Source: JBHIBA01 sp046758845
Lineage (GTDB): Bacteria > UBA8248 > JACPRG01 > G963555815
Direction: 5' to 3'
DNA length: 17,395 nucleotides
Assembly (NCBI GenBank): GCA_046758845.1
Contig: JBHIBA010000072.1
Span: 1 to 17,395, forward strand
A model generated the notes under the pieces. The model was not told where the DNA came from. It worked only from the letters and a program-made list of their open reading frames with translations, and searched no databases. How positions within the stretch are numbered: position 1 is the stretch's first letter; each line of letters begins with the position of its first letter. A program made the translations under genes and the position numbers. Of this stretch, positions 5,600-11,812 are shown in pieces.

Positions 5600-7902
5600 G
5601 GCGCACCGCCCTTGAGAACCTTTCGCGCGGGAAGCTCAAGACCCTCGCCATATTGATTTTGATACTGGCGGTAGTACGCCAAGACCTTCTGGACGTAGCG
5701 CCGCGTTTCGCGATAAGGGATGGCTGCGATAAAGGAGGCTTCATCCAGGTTGCCGGATTTTTTCCACCACTTCCGTGCGGCCCTGAGGCCGGCGTTGTAA
5801 GCGGCAACCGCCGGGACCACCCGGCCGCTGAAATGGGCCAGGAGTCTTCCCAGATGATCCCAGCCCAGGCGGACGTTCAGGCCCGGTTGGAAGAGGTCGT
5901 CGGGCGAAGGGGATGGAAGGCCGAGCCGCCGGGCGACCCGCCGGCCGGTCTCCGGCATGAGCTGCATGAGACCCCGGGCGCCGGCGATGGAGAGGGCATC
6001 CGGGTCATACAGACTCTCTGCGAGGATGACGGCGCTGACCAACAGCGGATCCAATCGATAGGCCCCGCGGGCGTCGGTGCCAGCTTTCAGCGCGCGCCGA
6101 TCGAGGGGATACACCATCCGCCAGAAATCCCCGGGCGAACGGTCGGCCCCCACCCGGACCCTCCAGAAGACCGAGCGCTGAAGGATCCGAAGGGCCCGGC
6201 TGTAGTCCCGGGCGCGGTGCAGGAGGCGGGCCCGCTGATAGAGGAAGTAGGGATGATTGAGCCCGCCTCTTCCCATGGCTTCCGCGGCCGCCCCAAAGAG
6301 GCCCGCCAAAGTGAGGCTCTCGGCGTCTTGCATGATCCTTCGCGTCTTCTCGTCGAAGGGAGGCCGCTTGAGGAACCCGGGGGCGGGGCCCGCTTCCGGC
6401 TTTCGACGGTTTTCCACGCCGAGACGCTCGGCGGCCAACTGGCCGTAGTACGATGTGGGGTCTACCTTTGAGGCGCCCCGATAATGCGAAACGGCTGAGG
6501 GATTCCCCGCCCGTTCCGCGGCGCTGCCCGCCCAGAAAAGCGACGCCTGCCCCAGAGCGGTTCGAGGCCGCTTCTTCGCCAGGTCGACGAATCCCCGCTC
6601 GGCCTCTCGGAATCTGCCCTGGCGGAAATAGATCCACGCGACCCGCCACCTCGCCGCGGCCGCCTGCCTGCTCCCCGGATGCTTCGCCGCCAACCGGCGG
6701 TAGTGGTCGAGGGCCTGATCCCACAGACCTTGGTCCTCAACCACCCTCGCCCGGAGAAAGAGGAACTGCCGCGCCCACGGGTCCGACGGGGAGGAACGAA
6801 GGAGCTCCTCCCCGGCCTTCCGGAACCCCACGCGGTCTCCCGCGCGGAGTTTGACCCGGGCCAGATAGTAGAGGGCCTTTGCCCCCCATCGCCCTCCCAT
6901 GTCCCGGTCTGCCACCCAACGAAGCCGCTCGGCGGCTTTCTGATTGTCTCGCAAATAGTAGAGGTCGAGGCCCATGTGAAAAACCGCCTCCGTCCGCGAC
7001 CCTGAAGAGAGGGGCCTTTTCAGGAGGGTCCGCCAGCCCTTTAGGGCCTCGGGGATCCGCCTCGCCTTTTGGAGCGCCCTCGTCCTCCGCCACAGCGCCT
7101 CCGTGTTCGGATGCGGAGGGAGCACCCCGCGGCTCTTCAGCTCCGCCAGCCGGCTCTCGGCTTCCTCAGCCGCCCGATCCAGCGGATACCGCATCCAGAG
7201 ACGGTGATAGATCCGGACCGCCTCCGCCGGGTCCCCCCCCTTTTCCAGACACCGGCCCCTGAGCAACAGCGCCTCCGGAAGTTCCGGGTGCGCCGGATCC
7301 CGCCTCTCGAGGGCGCGCGCGGCGGAGAAGGCTTTCGGACAGTCCCCCGCCCGGAACCAGGACCGTGACGCCGCGGCCAGCGACGCCGCCGCAAGAGGCC
7401 CCGTCCTCCCAACCGATTCGTATGTTTCCGCCGCGGCGTGGAGCCGGCCCAACCCTTCCAGCGCCCGCGCCTTGAGGAACTGGGCGTGGGCCGCAAGGCC
7501 CGGAATATTTCTCTCCCCTTTCCCCAGAATCCGCAGCGTCTCCGACGGCCGGCCGGCCTCCAGATACGCCCGGGCTGCGATGACCCCGGCCCGTTCTCTC
7601 CAGGCGTCGAAGCCGGCATCGGAGTGCTGCCGGATGAAGGCCTCTGCCAACCGGGAAGCCCCTTCAAACTCCCCAATTGCGAGCGCGTGCAAAGCCTCCG
7701 CCAGCCCTTCTGGGATCCGCCTCGGGCCTGCGGGGAACTCTTCGACCACCCAGGCGTCCGATGGGGAACCGGGCTGATCTGCCTCAACAGGGACAATCGT
7801 CAGGACCGAGTCAGATGGCAGAAGGCTGAAGAAATACAAAAGAAGGCAATTGAGGGAAACCAGGATCAAGAATCGATTGAGGGACTTTCGAGGATGGAAC
7901 AT
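5596..7902 (-). CDS. Membrane-anchored lytic murein transglycosylase (Slt-type, TPR superhelix plus SLT domain)
   Basis: Lytic transglycosylases cleave the MurNAc-GlcNAc bond of peptidoglycan and leave 1,6-anhydro-MurNAc ends. From the ATG at 7902 the protein has 768 residues. An N-terminal hydrophobic segment (about residues 10-28, 'FLILVSLNCLLLYFFSLL') is a signal anchor. A long helical repeat region follows, with TPR-like pairs ending in Ala/Tyr/Arg-rich helices. The C-terminal SLT domain (about 610-760) carries the catalytic Glu near residue 629 in 'AVILAESLYDPDA', then 'GARGLMQLMPETG', 'NVRLGWDHL' and 'AVAAYNAG'. This order matches Slt70-type enzymes. A TTG 30 bp upstream (7932) would extend the frame by 10 residues. 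I prefer the ATG because the promoter's -10 box (7944-7949) leaves almost no leader for the TTG. The gene overlaps anmK by 4 bp, and its product feeds that kinase. Confidence 0.92.
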   Translation of the reverse strand: MFHPRKSLNRFLILVSLNCLLLYFFSLLPSDSVLTIVPVEADQPGSPSDAWVVEEFPAGPRRIPEGLAEALHALAIGEFEGASRLAEAFIRQHSDAGFDAWRERAGVIAARAYLEAGRPSETLRILGKGERNIPGLAAHAQFLKARALEGLGRLHAAAETYESVGRTGPLAAASLAAASRSWFRAGDCPKAFSAARALERRDPAHPELPEALLLRGRCLEKGGDPAEAVRIYHRLWMRYPLDRAAEEAESRLAELKSRGVLPPHPNTEALWRRTRALQKARRIPEALKGWRTLLKRPLSSGSRTEAVFHMGLDLYYLRDNQKAAERLRWVADRDMGGRWGAKALYYLARVKLRAGDRVGFRKAGEELLRSSPSDPWARQFLFLRARVVEDQGLWDQALDHYRRLAAKHPGSRQAAAARWRVAWIYFRQGRFREAERGFVDLAKKRPRTALGQASLFWAGSAAERAGNPSAVSHYRGASKVDPTSYYGQLAAERLGVENRRKPEAGPAPGFLKRPPFDEKTRRIMQDAESLTLAGLFGAAAEAMGRGGLNHPYFLYQRARLLHRARDYSRALRILQRSVFWRVRVGADRSPGDFWRMVYPLDRRALKAGTDARGAYRLDPLLVSAVILAESLYDPDALSIAGARGLMQLMPETGRRVARRLGLPSPSPDDLFQPGLNVRLGWDHLGRLLAHFSGRVVPAVAAYNAGLRAARKWWKKSGNLDEASFIAAIPYRETRRYVQKVLAYYRQYQNQYGEGLELPARKVLKGGAP

Positions 7903-7943
7903 CTTCTCCCAAACCCGTGCCGGCAGGATCAAAATCCGCGCAC

Positions 7944-7972
7944 ATTATCCACCGACACGCCTCGCTCATCAA
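7944..7972 (-). promoter_or_regulatory. Sigma70-type promoter for the lytic transglycosylase-anmK pair
   Basis: On the minus strand, TTGATG (7967-7972) and GATAAT (7944-7949) are separated by exactly 17 bp. The start point would be near 7937, about 35 nt before the preferred ATG at 7902. The 296-bp gap 7933-8228 also holds the divergent citrate synthase promoter and no other gene that I can see. Confidence 0.55.
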
Positions 7973-8022
7973 GGAGGGCCATCCAACGGGTGACGCCCGC
8001 CCTATCCCTCGAGCCTCGGTTT

Positions 8023-8031
8023 TGGTATCAT
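8023..8031 (+). promoter_or_regulatory. Possible extended -10 promoter for citrate synthase
   Basis: TGGTATCAT on the plus strand fits an extended -10 element (TGn followed by TATCAT, one mismatch from TATAAT). There is no recognisable -35 hexamer at the expected distance. Transcription from here would give a leader of about 190 nt, long enough for regulation, but I see no obvious riboswitch fold in it. Confidence 0.35.
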
Positions 8032-8216
8032 AGCAGGCGTCCCAAGTTGCGCGTTTAGCTGACAAATCGTTCGTCTGACAGTCGCGGCCCGGATCTGTGG
8101 GGTGTCGCGCTCTGCAGAAAGGGTTGCCTGATTCGCTCGAATCCGCCGATTTCCTGCATTGACCTCCTACCAAAGGTCCCAGTGCGGACCAGGGGGTGCG
8201 CCGTCTGGGGGTGGTT

Positions 8217-8220
8217 GGAG
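8217..8220 (+). promoter_or_regulatory. Ribosome binding site fixing the citrate synthase start
   Basis: GGAG sits 8 nt before the ATG at 8229. The frame is open to an earlier ATG at 8196, but that start has no comparable site and would add 11 residues not expected in the family. Confidence 0.6.
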
Positions 8221-8228
8221 ACCTGCTA

Positions 8229-9380
8229 ATGAGCAAAGCTCTGTTCGAGATTACTGAGGACCATCTGGACACCGGCCTTCGCGGCTTTCCCGTCGGACAC
8301 ATCTGGACCAGCAGGGTTGACCCCATCAAGGGCGTTCACTATGTGGGACGGCCGGTCTCCGAGCTCTGTGACCGCAATCCCGAGCAGGTCATGTTCCTCC
8401 TCCTCAACAAGCACCTTCCCTCGCCCCAGGAGGAGAAGGAATATCTGGCCGACCTGATCCGGCGCACCAAGAATTTCCCGAGGCAGGCGATCGAATTGCT
8501 GAAGCACCTCCCCAAAGATGGCCACCCCATGGAGTGGTTCATCGCGGGCCTGATCTACCTCGGGATGCTGGGGAAAAAGGAGGATTACGAAGAGGACGGC
8601 TTGAACCTGATCGCCTGGGTGAACGAGCTGGTGGCCGCCATCTTCCGCATCCGCGAGGGGTGGGGCGATCCGATCCCCGGCCAGCCCGAGCTCGGCTACG
8701 TCGAGAATTTCACCCACATGCTGGGCGTTCCGGACGCCCACCCGGAAATCCGGCGTGTCCTCCGGCTGTTCCACATCATGCACTACGACCACGGCGGCGG
8801 GAACCTGAGCACGCTGACGGGAAAGGCGGTGGCCTCCGGGCTTGCGGACGTCTTCGCCTCCATGGCGGCGGCCATGGCGGGCCTTTACGGACCGCGTCAC
8901 GGGCGCGCCAACCAGGACGCCCTGAACTTCATCAAAGAAGTCGGCGACCCCGATCCCCGGCACGTACGGGAATTCATCCAGAAGTGTCTGGACACGAATA
9001 AGCTGGTGTACGGGTTCGGCCACGCGGTCCTGCGTGCCGAGGACGCGCGCGCCACCATCGGGTACGAGGTGGGGGGAAAGTTCTTCCCGGAGAACCGCAA
9101 CATTCAGATCGCCCTCGCTTTGCGCCAAGAGGCCCCGCCCATTTTGAAGGATACGGGAAAGATCGCCAACCCCTACCCCAACGTGGACGCCATCACGGGT
9201 TCTCTTCTGAATGCGGCCGGTCTCAAGAAGTCCGAATACTATTCGGTCCTGTTCGGCTGGTCCCGCACCGTGGGCATCACCGCCCAGATTATCGACGAGC
9301 GGCTTCATTTCCGCAGCGGCCGGGGCGTGCCCATCTACCGCTGCAACTACATCTTCGAGGACGTGTCAAAAGGCACTTGA
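8229..9380 (+). CDS. Citrate synthase, mitochondrial/eukaryotic-like type
   Basis: This 383-residue protein condenses acetyl-CoA and oxaloacetate to citrate at the entry of the TCA cycle. The catalytic set is intact: His224 in 'GPRHGRANQ', His265 in 'GFGHAVLRAEDAR' and Asp320 in 'PYPNVDAITG'. Substrate-binding His188 is in 'HYDHGGGNLST', with Arg269 and Arg346 ('WSRTVG'). The wording of these motifs (GHAVLR, PNVDAxxG, YYxVLFGxSR) follows mitochondrial citrate synthase rather than E. coli GltA (GHRVYK). A similar eukaryote-like enzyme is known from Geobacteraceae. The Leu before the catalytic His of GPLHG is Arg here. The C-terminus ('RGVPIYRCNYIF') differs from mitochondrial enzymes. 2-Methylcitrate synthase activity cannot be excluded. 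It stands alone, divergent from the transglycosylase gene and convergent with the VOC gene. Confidence 0.93.
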   Translation: MSKALFEITEDHLDTGLRGFPVGHIWTSRVDPIKGVHYVGRPVSELCDRNPEQVMFLLLNKHLPSPQEEKEYLADLIRRTKNFPRQAIELLKHLPKDGHPMEWFIAGLIYLGMLGKKEDYEEDGLNLIAWVNELVAAIFRIREGWGDPIPGQPELGYVENFTHMLGVPDAHPEIRRVLRLFHIMHYDHGGGNLSTLTGKAVASGLADVFASMAAAMAGLYGPRHGRANQDALNFIKEVGDPDPRHVREFIQKCLDTNKLVYGFGHAVLRAEDARATIGYEVGGKFFPENRNIQIALALRQEAPPILKDTGKIANPYPNVDAITGSLLNAAGLKKSEYYSVLFGWSRTVGITAQIIDERLHFRSGRGVPIYRCNYIFEDVSKGT

Positions 9381-9454
9381 GAAAGACTCCCAAAATCCCA
9401 GGGGGGCTTTTTTGAAAACCAGCCCCCCTGGACCCCCCGGAAAACTTTCTATTC

Positions 9455-9494
9455 GCGAAAGAGGGCAACGCCTAGCGGCGTTGCCCTCTTTCGC
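9455..9494. repeat. Perfect 18-bp inverted repeat with 4-nt loop
   Basis: Arms 9455-9472 and 9477-9494 are perfectly complementary around the loop TAGC. The stem would be very stable in RNA, and it lies 74 nt behind the citrate synthase stop. Neither side has the U-run expected of a classic intrinsic terminator, so a transcription stop or mRNA 3'-end protection is only possible. Confidence 0.7.
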
Positions 9495-9510
9495 CTAAAA
9501 AACTGGCTCA

Positions 9511-9557
9511 TTGGCCGAATGCGGGAGCCTTGCGCAGCAAGGCGCGCATTCGGCCAA
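9511..9557. repeat. Nested hairpin inside the 302-bp element
   Basis: A 13-bp outer stem (9511-9523 TTGGCCGAATGCG with 9545-9557) encloses a 7-bp inner hairpin (9527-9533 GCCTTGC, loop GCA, 9537-9543 GCAAGGC). The related copy at 10511 has TTGGCCG but lacks this stem, so the hairpin looks like an insertion or a variable module. Confidence 0.65.
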
Positions 9558-9718
9558 ATAAGCAAGCCAACGGCAGACGACAGACCACGGGCCAAGCCAA
9601 CCCCACACCCAACTCAAAGCAGGCCCGGCCACGGAGTGCCGGGCCGTCAAAAGTTTTTCAGGGGGTCTGGGGGGCCGACTTTCAAAAAGGCCCCCCAGGA
9701 TTAACCAATAGCCGTTTC

Positions 9719-10198
9719 TCAGCCCCGAATTTTCGAAGCGTCGGGCAGGATCAATTTGGAGCCCAGCTCTTCCACGGGTTCGTCCGCGGCGAACCCGGGT
9801 CCCTCGGTGGCCATCTCGATAATGATCCCGTCCGGGTCGCGGAAGTAAATGGACTTGAAGTACGTCCGGTCGAAGGGTCCGGACACCGGCACGCCCGCCG
9901 TTTCCAGCCTTTCCTTCCACGCCGATTGCTCGGCCTCGTCCCTCACCGTCAGGGCGAGGTGATGGGTGATGCCGACGCCCATCTGCGCCTGCCTCCCGCT
10001 TGGATGCTCGAAGAAGGTCAGGACGGTTCCGGGCGCCCCGGTCTTATCGCCGAAGTAAAAATGCTTGGACGATGGGTCGTCATAATTCACCGTCTGCTTG
10101 ACCAGCCTCAACCCCAGGACTTCGGTGTAAAATTTCACCGTCTTCTCCATGTCCCGGCAGATGAGCGTGATGTGGTGAATTCCGTGCGTTTTGAGCAT
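9719..10198 (-). CDS. VOC-family (glyoxalase/extradiol dioxygenase fold) protein
   Basis: The 159-residue protein has one vicinal-oxygen-chelate module of two beta-alpha-beta-beta-beta halves. It starts 'GIHHITLICRD', with 'FYTEVLGLRLVKQTVNYDDP' and 'GTVLTFFEHP', closely resembling the N-terminal half of MhqO/YkcA-type ring-cleaving dioxygenases, which are about 310 residues long. Likely metal ligands are His8 or His9, His79 or His80 ('GITHHLALTV') and Glu128 ('DPDGIIIEMA'). The reaction could be dioxygenase, glyoxalase or isomerase chemistry; sequence alone does not decide. The ATG at 10198 has an AAGGGGA ribosome site 7 nt upstream, and the C-terminus is a natural stop, so I read it as a complete single-module protein rather than a truncation. 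It stands alone between repeat-rich gaps. Confidence 0.85.
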   Translation of the reverse strand: MLKTHGIHHITLICRDMEKTVKFYTEVLGLRLVKQTVNYDDPSSKHFYFGDKTGAPGTVLTFFEHPSGRQAQMGVGITHHLALTVRDEAEQSAWKERLETAGVPVSGPFDRTYFKSIYFRDPDGIIIEMATEGPGFAADEPVEELGSKLILPDASKIRG

Positions 10199-10250
10199 GC
10201 TTCATTCCCCTTGCTTGTGGGTGCGCGGACACCTCCGGCAATTTCAGCGG

Positions 10251-10334
10251 TGTAGCGCGGGGGCTTTTGCCACCGCTGCAAAATTGCGATTTATGCACCC
10301 ACTGACAGGCGGGGGCTGAAGCCCCCGCGTTACA
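10251..10334. repeat. 84-bp palindromic mini-element with 15-bp terminal inverted repeats
   Basis: TGTAGCGCGGGGGCT (10251-10265) is the inverse of AGCCCCCGCGTTACA (10320-10334) with one mismatch. The right end also forms its own hairpin (10309-10316/10321-10328). A second stem pairs 10238-10252 with 10271-10287 with a 2-nt bulge. It sits in the 601-bp gap 10199-10799 and abuts a truncated gene start exactly at 10335. Partial look-alikes of the end (TGTAGCGCGGGG) occur at 192-203. Confidence 0.6.
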
Positions 10335-10424
10335 AACCTGCTTTAGTGCAGGGACGATAACCCGCTCGCATACACGATCCAACTCTGGACTGCCGATCTG
10401 CATGATGATGAAGGCTTGAGTCAT
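10335..10424 (-). pseudogene. 5' fragment of a gene with a deoxyribosyltransferase/TIR-like N-terminus
   Basis: On the minus strand, 30 codons from the ATG at 10424 read 'MTQAFIIMQIGSPELDRVC' and 'ERVIVPALKQV'. This looks like the first strand and helix of proteins that begin 'FVIMQIGxPELD', a nucleoside 2-deoxyribosyltransferase/TIR-related fold, as I remember them. After Val30 the sequence changes abruptly into the palindromic element at 10251-10334, and the open frame continues only as low-complexity repeat translation into the next gene. The rest of the domain is not found nearby, so this is a gene remnant. The family assignment rests on a short match and is tentative. Confidence 0.45.
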
Positions 10425-10457
10425 GTCCTATTGCTCGTGGTCCGTTTAGACTTGACT

Positions 10458-10479
10458 GGGCAGGTACGGAGCCCTGCCC
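10458..10479. repeat. Hairpin, 7-bp stem
   Basis: GGGCAGG (10458-10464) pairs with CCTGCCC (10473-10479) around an 8-nt loop, followed by CCTAC. It looks like another member of the small palindromes scattered through this 601-bp gap. No U-run follows on either strand, so it is not a clear terminator. Confidence 0.4.
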
Positions 10480-10510
10480 CTACAGAGCTGTCTTTGGCTC
10501 CTGCCCTGAA

Positions 10511-10626
10511 ACCTGGGTCATTGGCCGCCAATAGGTAACAGTCCACCGGCCCAGCCAACCCCACACACAACCCAAGCAGGCCCGGCCATGTAATGCCGGG
10601 CCGTCGAAAGTTTTGCTGGGGGGTGC
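10511..10626 (+). repeat. Partial copy of the interior of the 302-bp element (D2)
   Basis: The segment matches 9501-9680: it begins CTGGGTCATTGGCCG against CTGGCTCATTGGCCG, then shares AGCCAACCCCACAC, AGCAGGCCCGGCCA, TGCCGGGCCGTC and AAAGTTTT in the same order. It lacks the nested hairpin of the first copy. At its right edge it runs directly into repeat copy B, so the two families are joined here into a composite of about 267 bp (10511-10777). Confidence 0.7.
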
Positions 10627-10777
10627 GGGGGGGCGGACGCAACCGCGTCAGTTTTCCGCACTCGCATGCCTGGGGAATCACCTCTCGCCGGGTGTGCGCC
10701 AAAGGCGCCCGGCTTAAGCGTACGTACTTCCAACCGCAGCTCGGCCGGCACGCAAGTGCCCAAAAAACGCCCCCCGC
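10627..10777 (-). repeat. Dispersed 150-bp repeat, copy B
   Basis: This 151-bp copy is inverted relative to A. Shared blocks with A include GGGGGGGCGGACGC, CCGCGTCAG, AATCACCTCTCG, CCAACCGCAG and the CGCCCCCCGC end. The inner 12-base motifs are present as GCACTCGCATGC and the complement of GCACTTGCGTGC. It ends 22 bp behind the stop of the dehydrogenase gene at 10800. Confidence 0.75.
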
Positions 10778-10799
10778 TAAAGTCTGCTTTGCCTTGGAT

Positions 10800-11684
10800 T
10801 CACAGCCCCGCGCGCGATTCCAACACGTCCAGAAGGGACGCATAGTCCTTTTGCGTGTTGCCGAGGACACCGGAAGAGATGAGGTCCTGGAGGACGAGCC
10901 CTGCGTGAGGAAGCGGCGCCCCCACTTCCAGACCGGTCTCCAGGGCGTATCGGACGTCCTTGGTGATGAGCTCGGTGGAGCCCTGAAGCTTCCCGACGTA
11001 GTCGCGGGTCTTCAGCAGCTCGTTCTTGAACTCCATCACCCGGGAAAACGCCGCCCCAGTCACAAGGATGTCCAGCATCCGCTCCAGCTTCAAACCGCCC
11101 TTCTGCCCGAGGATGAGACCCTCCAGAAGCCCAGCCAGATTGACGGCCAGGATGAGGTTGGTCAGGAGCTTCATCAGCGTCCCCTTTCCGCCCTCACCCA
11201 TGTAACAGACGTTCTTGCCGATGGTCTCGAAGACCGCTTTCAGCTCCTGAAAGACCGATTCCTCCCCACCCGCCATGATCGTGAGTGCGCGCGCCTCGGC
11301 GTGAGGGACTGAGCCGCTGACGGGGGCCTCGAAGGGCCGCAAGCCCCGCCGGCTCAGCTCCTCGAAGCGCCTGCGCTGAAAGGCGGGCGACATCGTGCTC
11401 ATGTCCACAATGATCGTCCCCGGTTCGGCGGCGTGGACGACCCCTTTTTCCCCGTAGAGGACATCGTCGATGATTTCCGGCCGCATGAGCATCGTGAAGA
11501 CCGCCTCGGCCCCTTTGGCAGCGTCGGCGGGAGAAGAGGAGGAGCGAAGGCCGTCGGGCTCCAGGGCGCTCATCTTCTCTTTCACGACGTCGTAGCCGCT
11601 GACCGTGTAGCCCGCCCTGAGGAGGTGGCGGGAGAGCGGTGTGCCCATGTTTCCGAGACCGATGAACGCGAGGTTTTTGACCAT
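10800..11684 (-). CDS. 3-hydroxyisobutyrate dehydrogenase family NAD(P)-dependent oxidoreductase
   Basis: The 294-residue protein is a beta-hydroxyacid dehydrogenase. It has the N-terminal Rossmann motif GLGNMG (9-14), 'DMSTMSP' (94-100), the substrate-binding 'EAPVSGSVPHAEARALTIMAGG' region with Ser123, and the catalytic segment 'GEGGKGTLMKLLTN' with Lys172 and Asn176. The helical C-terminal domain ends in 'KDYASLLDVLE', as in the family. Members oxidise 3-hydroxyisobutyrate, tartronate semialdehyde, D-threonine or glyoxylate-type substrates; which one applies here is not clear. The usual second Gly of 'PVSGG' is Ser124. The ATG at 11684 has AAGGAG 8 nt upstream. It is 128 bp behind the fused lutB-lutC gene on the same strand and may share its transcript, suggesting hydroxy-acid metabolism as a common theme. 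Confidence 0.9.
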   Translation of the reverse strand: MVKNLAFIGLGNMGTPLSRHLLRAGYTVSGYDVVKEKMSALEPDGLRSSSSPADAAKGAEAVFTMLMRPEIIDDVLYGEKGVVHAAEPGTIIVDMSTMSPAFQRRRFEELSRRGLRPFEAPVSGSVPHAEARALTIMAGGEESVFQELKAVFETIGKNVCYMGEGGKGTLMKLLTNLILAVNLAGLLEGLILGQKGGLKLERMLDILVTGAAFSRVMEFKNELLKTRDYVGKLQGSTELITKDVRYALETGLEVGAPLPHAGLVLQDLISSGVLGNTQKDYASLLDVLESRAGL

Positions 11685-11699
11685 GGGATGTATCTCCTT

Positions 11700-11768
11700 A
11701 CGCGCGAGTGACGCGCGAGATGAAGACTTGCGCCGTGAGCGCCCGGAAAGTGACCTTCGCCGAAGGTC
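11700..11768. repeat. Short direct repeat and hairpin between lutBC and the dehydrogenase gene
   Basis: The 128-bp gap 11685-11812 contains a direct repeat ACGCGCGAG (11700-11708 and 11711-11719) and a 7-bp hairpin GACCTTC/GAAGGTC (11752-11758/11762-11768). The hairpin could attenuate or process a shared transcript. No U-run follows, and no promoter is convincing, though GATAAT on the minus strand at 11803-11808 lacks a -35 partner. Confidence 0.3.
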
Positions 11769-11812
11769 GGATCCAGTTCCCCGGGTGTTGATTCAGATCC
11801 AGTATTATCGGC

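Larger units (their letters stand above)
9398..9699. repeat. 302-bp inverted-repeat element (MITE-like) between convergent genes
   Basis: The left end (9398-9448) and right end (9650-9699) are about 50-bp inverted repeats of each other, with roughly nine differences by eye. Both carry a run of six C or G, a T/A tract and an AAAGTTTT motif. The left end alone folds by pairing 9398-9407 (CCAGGGGGGC) with 9422-9431. The interior holds two further strong hairpins (9455-9494, 9511-9557) and a GCCCGGC/GCCGGGC stem near 9623-9645. It fills nearly all of the 338 bp between the citrate synthase stop (9380) and the VOC gene (9719). No coding frame is supported. Part of it (9501-9680) recurs at 10511-10637. 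Confidence 0.7.

Noticed and set aside
9455..9494. Intrinsic terminator for citrate synthase
   Set aside because: The stem is excellent, but no U-run follows on either strand, and the hairpin belongs to a larger inverted-repeat element.
9398..9699. Complete insertion sequence
   Set aside because: The inverted ends suggest mobility, but the interior has no transposase frame; only a non-autonomous element is supported.
10421..10870. Minus-strand open frame of 149 codons across the composite repeat and the end of the dehydrogenase gene
   Set aside because: It is built from the repeat copies and antisense of nothing conserved; no motif or start site.
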